Origin: Ruminococcus sp.
GTDB lineage: Bacteria; Bacillota; Clostridia; Oscillospirales; Ruminococcaceae
DNA: 20,239 nt
Reading direction: 5' to 3'
NCBI GenBank assembly: GCA_019417865.1
Contig: DYCW01000162.1
Location: 1 to 20,239, forward strand
In this document: positions 15,318 through 20,239 of the stretch, in pieces
Layout of the letters: the number at the start of each line of letters is the position of its first letter
Numbering within the stretch: position 1 is the stretch's first letter
Notes under the pieces: model-generated
What the model saw: only the letters and a program-made list of their open reading frames with translations
Told to the model about the DNA's origin: nothing
Database searches by the model: none
Made by a program: the position numbers and the translations under genes

Positions 15318-15346
15318 TTGACAATCCAGCTAACCTATGCTATAAT
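15318..15346 (+). promoter_or_regulatory. Consensus sigma-A promoter of the marR-ABC operon
   Basis: TTGACA (15318-15323), 17 bp, TATAAT (15341-15346): an exact consensus match, so strong unless repressed. Confidence 0.93.
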
Positions 15347-15347
15347 A

Positions 15348-15380
15348 TTGTTCAACCTCGAACTGTTCACGATTGAACAA
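15348..15380. promoter_or_regulatory. Probable MarR operator repeats
   Basis: Inverted repeats begin right after the -10: TTGTTCAA (15348-15355) with TTGAACAA (15373-15380), and TGTTCA-CGAT-TGAACA (15364-15379). Three TGTTCA-type half-sites at the transcription start suit blockage of RNA polymerase by the MarR dimer encoded next. Autoregulation is inferred from position. Confidence 0.7.
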
Positions 15381-15409
15381 TTCGAAATTCAAAAAAGGAG
15401 GTGTTTTTC

Positions 15410-15868
15410 ATGGAGCCGCTGTTTCCACGGTTGCACCGTCTTTCTATCTTAACTGACCGTTACCGCTGCCGTTCATTTCAGATACAAACATCTGAACAGC
15501 TGACGGGGATGCATGGCTGGCTGATTCACTTTCTCTATATTCGGCAGGACACGCCGATTTATCAGCGTGATATTGAAAAAACATTTTCGATCCGCCGTTC
15601 AACTGTGACCGCAATGCTGAATCGTATGGAGGAAAACGGACTGATTGTACGAAAATCTGTACCGGAAGATGCACGCCTCAAGCGGATTGTCCTGACGGAA
15701 AAGGCAATTTCTTTACACCAAAGTGTGGAGCAAGAGCAGATGCGGCTGGAACAGATTTTAACAGATGGCATTTCTCCAGAGGAACTGGCACAGTTCCAAA
15801 AAACGCTGAACATTATGTGCCAAAATCTTGAAACTTTTGAAAGTGAAGGAGGTCATTCTACATGTTGA
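15410..15868 (+). CDS. MarR-family transcriptional regulator
   Basis: 152 residues from ATG 15410, with AAGGAGGTG ending 8 nt upstream. The winged helix-turn-helix is plain: YQRDIEKTFSIRRSTVTAML (helix-turn-helix), MEENGLIVRKS, and the wing PEDARLKRIVLTEKA. Long N- and C-terminal helices form the dimer interface in the family. It is the first gene of a three-gene operon and overlaps the next gene by 7 nt. MarR proteins usually repress their own operon and release DNA on binding small aromatic or antimicrobial compounds; here the targets would be the operator repeats at 15348-15380 and the regulated cargo the ABC exporter. The ligand cannot be predicted. Confidence 0.92.
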   Translation: MEPLFPRLHRLSILTDRYRCRSFQIQTSEQLTGMHGWLIHFLYIRQDTPIYQRDIEKTFSIRRSTVTAMLNRMEENGLIVRKSVPEDARLKRIVLTEKAISLHQSVEQEQMRLEQILTDGISPEELAQFQKTLNIMCQNLETFESEGGHSTC

Positions 15869-17604
15869 AACGACTTGCCGGCTGTATCCGGCAGTACAAA
15901 GGGGTTTCCCTGCTGTCACCTTTGTTTGTAACCCTTGAGGTTATTATGGAGGTCATCATCCCGCTGCTGATGGCAAAGTTGATTGATGACGGGATTGATG
16001 GTGCAAACCAGACTGCGATTCTGCAAACCGGCGGCATTTTGGCGGTCTGCTGTGTCCTTTCCTTACTATTTGGTGCATTGGCAGGGCACTATGCTGCAAA
16101 GGCATCTGCCGGCTTTGCAAAAAACATTCGGCATGATTTGTTCCATGCTGTACAGGGATTTTCTTTTTTCAATATTGACCGTTTTTCTACGTCCAGTATT
16201 GTCACCCGTCTGACAACCGATGTCACCAACCTGCAAAATGCCTATCAAATGTTGGTGCGAGTTGCCCTGCGTTCGCCGACCATGCTGATTTTCTCGCTGG
16301 CAATGGCAATCCGAATTAACTGGAAGCTGGCATTGATTTTTGTAGCAGCGATTCCGCTGCTGGGACTGCTGGTTCTGGTATTGATGCGGAGTGTACATCC
16401 GATCTTTGAACGGGTCTTCCGCACTTATGATAAGCTGAACAATGTCGTACAGGAAAATGTACACGGCGTACGGGTCGTGAAGGCATTCGTCAGAGAAGAC
16501 CACGAAATCAGCAAGTTCTCTCAGATTTCCAAGAAAATTTATGATGATTTCTGCAAGGCAGAAAGAAGAATGTCATTTGCCATGCCGGGAATGCAGATTG
16601 CAGTCTATTGCTGTATTTTGCTGCTGTCCTGGTTTGGTGCAAGAATAATTGTTGGAACACATGGTGTGGATCTGACAACCGGTCAACTGATGAGTTTGAT
16701 GACCTATGCGTTGCAAATTCTGGGGGCACTGATGATGCTTTCCATGATTTTCGTGATGATTATCATGTCCAGAGCCTCCGCAGAACGAATTGTAGAAGTT
16801 CTGGAAGAGCAGAGCGACCTGACCAATCCGGAACATCCTGTGACAGAAGTCAAGGATGGCAGTGTGGACTTCTCCCACGTTTCGTTCAGCTATTCGAAGC
16901 GAATGGATAAGTGCTGCTTGAAAGATATTGACCTGCACATTGCGTCCGGTATGACGGTCGGTATTTTGGGCGGTACAGGTAGCTCGAAGAGTTCCCTGGT
17001 ACAGCTGATCCCAAGATTGTATGATGTCACAGACGGATCTGTAAAAGTCGGCGGGGTCGATGTACGGGATTATGATATGACAGCACTGCGAAATCAAGTT
17101 GCCATGGTGCTGCAAAAGAATGTATTGTTCTCGGGTTCCATTCGGGAGAATTTGCTTTGGGGCAATGAACATGCCACCGATGCTGAATTGCAGGAGGCTT
17201 GCCGACTTGCCCATGCAGATGAATTTATCAATACCTTCCCGGACGGCTATGACACCCATATTGAACAGGGCGGTGCAAATGTCTCCGGCGGTCAGAAGCA
17301 GCGGCTTTGTATTGCAAGAGCACTGCTGAAAAAGCCGAAAATTCTGATTCTGGACGATTCTACCAGTGCCGTCGATACGAAGACAGATGCTTCCATTCGG
17401 CAGGCTCTGCGAACCTATCTCCCGGAAACCACCAAGTTCATTATCGCTCAGCGAATTTCTTCTTTGCAGGAAGCTGATTTGATTTTGGTTTTGGACGGCG
17501 GTGTCATCAACGGGATGGGTACCCATGAAGAGCTGTTACAGAATAATGAAATTTATCAGGAAATTTATGCAGAACAAAATAAGAAAGGCGGTGTGACAGC
17601 ATGA
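15862..17604 (+). CDS. ABC exporter half-transporter, subunit 1 (degenerate ATP site)
   Basis: 580 residues; the ATG at 15862 follows GGAGG by 8 nt and overlaps marR. An N-terminal six-helix ABC exporter membrane domain (residues about 15-310) precedes the nucleotide-binding domain (about 335-575). Visible motifs: Walker A GGTGSSKSS (about 370-378, the usual Gly before Lys is Ser), Q-loop Gln418, signature VSGGQ (474-478), Walker B ILILDD with Asp499 where the catalytic Glu normally is, and the H-loop IAQR with Gln530 for His. The Walker B and H-loop changes mark the degenerate site of a heterodimeric exporter, while its intact signature serves the partner's site. With the next gene it should export drugs, peptides or lipids across the cytoplasmic membrane. 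Confidence 0.93.
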   Translation: MLKRLAGCIRQYKGVSLLSPLFVTLEVIMEVIIPLLMAKLIDDGIDGANQTAILQTGGILAVCCVLSLLFGALAGHYAAKASAGFAKNIRHDLFHAVQGFSFFNIDRFSTSSIVTRLTTDVTNLQNAYQMLVRVALRSPTMLIFSLAMAIRINWKLALIFVAAIPLLGLLVLVLMRSVHPIFERVFRTYDKLNNVVQENVHGVRVVKAFVREDHEISKFSQISKKIYDDFCKAERRMSFAMPGMQIAVYCCILLLSWFGARIIVGTHGVDLTTGQLMSLMTYALQILGALMMLSMIFVMIIMSRASAERIVEVLEEQSDLTNPEHPVTEVKDGSVDFSHVSFSYSKRMDKCCLKDIDLHIASGMTVGILGGTGSSKSSLVQLIPRLYDVTDGSVKVGGVDVRDYDMTALRNQVAMVLQKNVLFSGSIRENLLWGNEHATDAELQEACRLAHADEFINTFPDGYDTHIEQGGANVSGGQKQRLCIARALLKKPKILILDDSTSAVDTKTDASIRQALRTYLPETTKFIIAQRISSLQEADLILVLDGGVINGMGTHEELLQNNEIYQEIYAEQNKKGGVTA

Positions 17605-19505
17605 GCGGAATGCGTGGAAGAGTGCCGGTTGGAGCCGGTCAAAAGCCGAAAAATGCAGGAGCTGTTATGAAGCGGCTGCTTGGTTATTTGAAACCATATC
17701 GAATCCATCTAATTTTTGTTTTTGTCTGTATTATTCTCAGTGCATTGGCAAGTGTTGTCAGTGCAACGTTTTTGGAGTCCCTCATCAATGATTATATTGC
17801 ACCGCTGCTGTTGGAGGCAAAACCAGACTATTCCGGTTTGCTGCTGATGATTCTAAAGATGGCATGTATTTTTGTTGCTGGTGCACTGGGTTCTTTTCTT
17901 TACACAAGGCTGATGATTCCAGTGTCACAGGGGGTTCTAAAGAAAATTCGAGATGAAATGTTTTCTCACATGCAGACGCTGCCAATTCGCTATTTTGACC
18001 AGAATGCAACTGGCGATGTCATGAGCCTGTACACCAATGATACGGATACGCTGCGGCAGATGATATCACAGAGCTTGCCACAATTTGTTTCTTCCTCGAT
18101 TACTATGATTGCTGTTTTCATTGCCATGCTGGCCACCAGCGGATGGTTGACCTTGTTTGTGATTGTCTTCTTGGTTTTCATGCTGATAATTGTCAAGAAG
18201 ATTGGCGGAAAGAGCGGCAGATACTTTATCGCACAGCAAAATTCACTTGGAGATGTCAACGGTTATATTGAAGAGATGATTCACGGACAAAAGGTCGTTA
18301 AAGTATTCTGCCACGAACCGCAGGCGGCGAAAACCTTTGATGAGAAAAACGAAACCCTATTTGAAAACGCCACCAAGGCAAACAGCTTTGCAAATATTCT
18401 CATGCCGATTGTCAACAACCTCGGCAACCTACAATATGTCTGCATTGCCATTCTGGGCGGTGTGCTGGCACTGCATGGTGTCGGCGGTCTGACGCTGGGG
18501 GCAATTGCCGCATTCTTACAGCTGAGCAAGAGCTTTACCCAGCCAATCGGACAGATTTCTCAGCAGGCCAGTGCGATTGTCATGGCATTGGCAGGTGCAG
18601 ACCGTATTTTCCATATGCTCGACGAACAGCCGGAACAGGACGAAGGGTATGTACACCTCGTAAATGCCACTCGTGATGAAGATGGCAATCTCTGTAAGAC
18701 AGATCACCGCACCCGATTGTGGGCATGGGAGCATCCGCATCAGGATGGAACCGTTACTTATACAGAACTGCAAGGCGATGTACAGATGGAACATGTGGAC
18801 TTCGGCTATGTGCCGGAAAAAATTGTCCTGCACGATGTAAGCGTCTATGCAAAACCGGGACAAAAAATTGCCCTTGTCGGTGCAACCGGAGCCGGAAAAA
18901 CAACGATTACGAACCTGATTAACCGGTTCTATGATATTGCAGACGGCAAAGTACGATATGACGGCATCAACATCAACAAAATCTGCAAACCAGATTTGCG
19001 GCATTCCATGGGTATGGTCTTGCAGGATGTCAATCTGTTTACTGGAACGGTAATGGATAACATCCGGTATGGTCGATTGGATGCGACCGACGAAGAGTGC
19101 ATTACAGCGGCAAAACGAGCAAACGCCCATGACTTTATTATGCTGCTGCCAGATGGCTATGAAACGGTACTGGAAGGCGATGGCTCTGGTCTGTCACAGG
19201 GACAGCGGCAGCTGCTTTCCATTGCCAGAGCTGCGGTGGCTGACCCACCGGTTATGATTCTGGACGAGGCAACCTCCTCAATTGATACCCGAACCGAGCG
19301 GATTGTACAGGCTGGTATGGATGCTTTGATGAAGGGCAGAACCGTCTTTGTCATTGCACACCGCTTATCTACCATTCAGAATGCCGATGTCATTCTGGTA
19401 CTGGATCAGGGGCGTGTCATTGAGCGTGGCAATCATGAACAATTGATGACACAGAAGGGACGGTATTACCAACTTCAAACCGGAACACTGCCGCCATTGG
19501 AATAA
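17601..19505 (+). CDS. ABC exporter half-transporter, subunit 2 (canonical ATP site)
   Basis: 634 residues; ATG 17601 overlaps the previous stop in ATGA, so translation is coupled. The membrane domain covers about residues 30-335 and a polar insert of about 50 residues (about 341-390) precedes the nucleotide-binding domain. Motifs: Walker A GATGAGKTT (427-435), Q-loop in MVLQDVNLF, signature LSQGQ (531-535, Gln for the first Gly), Walker B VMILDE with catalytic Glu556, D-loop SSID, and H-loop His587 in IAHR. The pattern complements subunit 1: the working site pairs this subunit's Walker motifs with the VSGGQ of subunit 1, and the degenerate site pairs the altered motifs of both. Same type as BmrCD- and TM287/288-like exporters. 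Confidence 0.94.
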   Translation: MSGMRGRVPVGAGQKPKNAGAVMKRLLGYLKPYRIHLIFVFVCIILSALASVVSATFLESLINDYIAPLLLEAKPDYSGLLLMILKMACIFVAGALGSFLYTRLMIPVSQGVLKKIRDEMFSHMQTLPIRYFDQNATGDVMSLYTNDTDTLRQMISQSLPQFVSSSITMIAVFIAMLATSGWLTLFVIVFLVFMLIIVKKIGGKSGRYFIAQQNSLGDVNGYIEEMIHGQKVVKVFCHEPQAAKTFDEKNETLFENATKANSFANILMPIVNNLGNLQYVCIAILGGVLALHGVGGLTLGAIAAFLQLSKSFTQPIGQISQQASAIVMALAGADRIFHMLDEQPEQDEGYVHLVNATRDEDGNLCKTDHRTRLWAWEHPHQDGTVTYTELQGDVQMEHVDFGYVPEKIVLHDVSVYAKPGQKIALVGATGAGKTTITNLINRFYDIADGKVRYDGININKICKPDLRHSMGMVLQDVNLFTGTVMDNIRYGRLDATDEECITAAKRANAHDFIMLLPDGYETVLEGDGSGLSQGQRQLLSIARAAVADPPVMILDEATSSIDTRTERIVQAGMDALMKGRTVFVIAHRLSTIQNADVILVLDQGRVIERGNHEQLMTQKGRYYQLQTGTLPPLE

Positions 19506-19523
19506 TTGGAACATCAGATTATA

Positions 19524-19556
19524 AAAAACAGCTTCTCTGAGCGAGAAGCTGTTTTT
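19524..19556. terminator. Intrinsic terminator of the marR-ABC operon
   Basis: A 14-bp perfect stem AAAAACAGCTTCTC/GAGAAGCTGTTTTT with loop TGAGC, followed by CTTTTC. It also fits leftward termination of the minus-strand gene ending at 19656. Confidence 0.92.
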
Positions 19557-19655
19557 CTTTTCCTAATGTGGTACATTCTTTGCTGAAAAAGAATGCGGGC
19601 GATAAATCAGTTTTATTTCCCACTATGTGAGAAGATGTCAGCAACACTGACAAAG

Positions 19656-19892
19656 TTACAGGTTCATCATGAAACGAAGTGCAGCACGAAAACCGGCATA
19701 AAAGCCAACCTTTGCAGATTCCGACCAGATATCACCGACTGTGGTAAAAATATCAGGCTGTGTGGAATTACCAGACGTGGATTCTGCTAAATTAGAAAGT
19801 GCTTTCCACTTGCTTTCCATCTCACGATTGAGCAGTTTATCAGAACTGTATTCTATTTCCGCTTGATAGTATTTTTCAATTACCTCATTCAT
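19656..19892 (-). CDS. Small hypothetical protein
   Basis: 78 residues; the ATG at 19892 has AAAGGA about 11 nt upstream on the minus strand, a loose spacing. The protein is mostly helical and acidic, with an N-terminal MNEVIEKYYQAEIEYSSDKL and a C-terminal VGFYAGFRAALRFMMNL. The GF.xGFR...MM ending resembles small DUF6809-type proteins of Firmicute mobile elements, but this is a weak, memory-based resemblance. It lies downstream of, and on the same strand as, the ribbon-helix-helix gene, separated by the predicted antisense RNA. Function unknown. Confidence 0.6.
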   Translation of the reverse strand: MNEVIEKYYQAEIEYSSDKLLNREMESKWKALSNLAESTSGNSTQPDIFTTVGDIWSESAKVGFYAGFRAALRFMMNL

Positions 19893-19917
19893 GTTCTAAA
19901 ATTCCTTTCTATCACAC

Positions 19918-19947
19918 TTGACAAAAAGGCTGATCCAATGATATAAT
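19918..19947 (+). promoter_or_regulatory. Consensus sigma-A promoter for a small RNA
   Basis: TTGACA (19918-19923), 18 bp, TATAAT (19942-19947) on the plus strand. No plus-strand protein gene of any size follows before a terminator, so its likely product is a short RNA. Confidence 0.75.
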
Positions 19948-19953
19948 AGATTT

Positions 19954-20028
19954 CAGACAAGACTTTTTGTCTTGGGCTTGATAACGGTATCGCTTTTCTT
20001 TCTACGGAGGCGGTACTGTTATTTTTTT
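19954..20028 (+). ncRNA. Predicted ~75-nt countertranscribed RNA
   Basis: The transcript would start about 7 nt after the TATAAT. Near its 5' end is a hairpin CAAGAC-TTTTT-GTCTTG (19958-19974), then a short spacer and an intrinsic terminator. It runs opposite to the ribbon-helix-helix gene, overlaps its last few codons, and is fully antisense to the spacer between that gene and the next minus-strand ORF. The shape (two stem-loops, about 75 nt, own strong promoter) is that of a plasmid-type antisense RNA. No ATG-initiated ORF fits inside it. Expression is not shown. Confidence 0.45.
19983..20028 (+). terminator. Intrinsic terminator of the small RNA
   Basis: AACGGTATCGC (19983-19993) pairs with GCGGTACTGTT (20010-20020) over 11 bp including two G-U pairs, with a 16-nt loop containing GGAG, followed by A and seven Ts (20022-20028). 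There is no T-run in the leftward direction. Confidence 0.75.
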
Positions 20029-20192
20029 AACTTCTTATAGACTTCCCGTATCCCCTCACGAATAATATCCGCTTTCCTTTTACCAGTCACTTTCGCACAA
20101 TATTCTAGGATTTTTACATCTTCGTCCGACATTCTTATTCTAGTTTCGTGCTTCTTGGGGTCTGACGTAGGTCTACCTGTTCTTGGAGACAT
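20019..20192 (-). CDS. Ribbon-helix-helix (CopG/Arc-type) DNA-binding protein
   Basis: 57 residues, ATG 20192, with GAGGTG (20198-20203) 5 nt upstream on the minus strand. The sequence begins MSPRTGRPTSDPKKHETRIR and continues MSDEDVKILEYCAKVTGKRK, then ADIIREGIREVYKKLKK. It has a basic N-terminal arm, a beta strand (ETRIRMS), helix A (EDVKILEYCAKVTG) and helix B (KADIIREGIREVYKKL), the ribbon-helix-helix pattern that binds DNA as a dimer. Proteins of this kind act as plasmid copy-number repressors, antitoxins or accessory-element regulators. Its 3' end overlaps the terminator of the convergent small RNA. Its promoter lies beyond the real end of the contig, since adapter sequence starts 20 nt upstream of the gene. 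Confidence 0.8.
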   Translation of the reverse strand: MSPRTGRPTSDPKKHETRIRMSDEDVKILEYCAKVTGKRKADIIREGIREVYKKLKK

Positions 20193-20211
20193 GATTTCAC
20201 CTCTTTTCTAT

Positions 20212-20239
20212 CTGTCTCTTATACACATCTGACGCTGCC
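20212..20239. other. Sequencing adapter (Tn5/Nextera), not genomic
   Basis: CTGTCTCTTATACACATCT (20212-20230) is exactly the 19-bp hyperactive Tn5 mosaic end used in Nextera libraries, and the following GACGCTGCC matches the start of the adjoining Nextera read-1 adapter in reverse complement. The assembly was not trimmed here; genomic sequence ends at about 20211. Confidence 0.97.

Noticed and set aside
16573..17526. 317-residue minus-strand open frame
   Set aside because: Mirror of the first ABC subunit, with no family motifs of its own.
19918..20028. Type I toxin-antitoxin locus of the Fst/par kind
   Set aside because: The small RNA resembles an antitoxin RNA, but no short hydrophobic toxin frame is seen on the opposite strand; the convergent gene is an RHH protein.
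20212..20230. Tn5 transposon end
   Set aside because: The mosaic end is the engineered version and continues directly into Nextera adapter sequence, so it is a library artefact.

Overview
The window looks like a contig end from a fibrolytic gut Firmicute of the Ruminococcus group (Oscillospiraceae). The evidence is a secreted GH44 glycosidase with a Thr-rich linker and a type I dockerin (a cellulosome component), very large BcrAD/BadFG-type activase genes typical of anaerobic Firmicutes, strong AGGAGG-type ribosome binding sites, and sigma-A promoters close to consensus. Species assignment is inference. The right edge is not genomic: the last 28 bases are a Nextera/Tn5 sequencing adapter, so real sequence stops at about 20211.

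Layout. (1) 1-5752: the 3' part of alanine racemase, then a two-gene set for an acyl-CoA-dehydratase-activase-like protein (983-3991) and an HgdB-like protein (4526-5752). Many Firmicutes carry these as one fused protein; here a 534-bp hairpin-rich gap separates them. (2) 5754-7726: an AT-richer accessory patch with a SUKH-domain gene, an unknown gene, a zinc-ribbon/TM2 membrane protein and an Xre-type regulator. (3) 7811-10614, minus strand: a GT2 polyprenyl-phosphate glycosyltransferase behind a membrane-anchored C39-like peptidase, then a RidA-family protein that lacks the usual catalytic Arg. (4) 11000-12445: proS, archaeal/eukaryotic-type. (5) 12565-15024, minus strand: the GH44-dockerin enzyme. 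(6) 15410-19505: a MarR regulator and the two subunits of a heterodimeric ABC exporter in one overlapping operon with a consensus promoter and inverted-repeat operators. (7) 19656-20192: a small minus-strand ORF, a ribbon-helix-helix gene, and between them a predicted convergent ~75-nt RNA with its own promoter and terminator.

Two things go beyond the genes. First, a perfect chromosomal parS site (TGTTTCACGTGAAACA) follows proS, with two one-mismatch sites and one degenerate copy in the preceding 5.7 kb. All lie in 3' intergenic gaps next to terminators, so this may be a ParB-loading region near the replication origin. Second, the right end holds an RHH gene, a countertranscribed RNA and a downstream ORF, an arrangement that resembles plasmid copG/ctRNA copy-control modules but without a visible rep gene.
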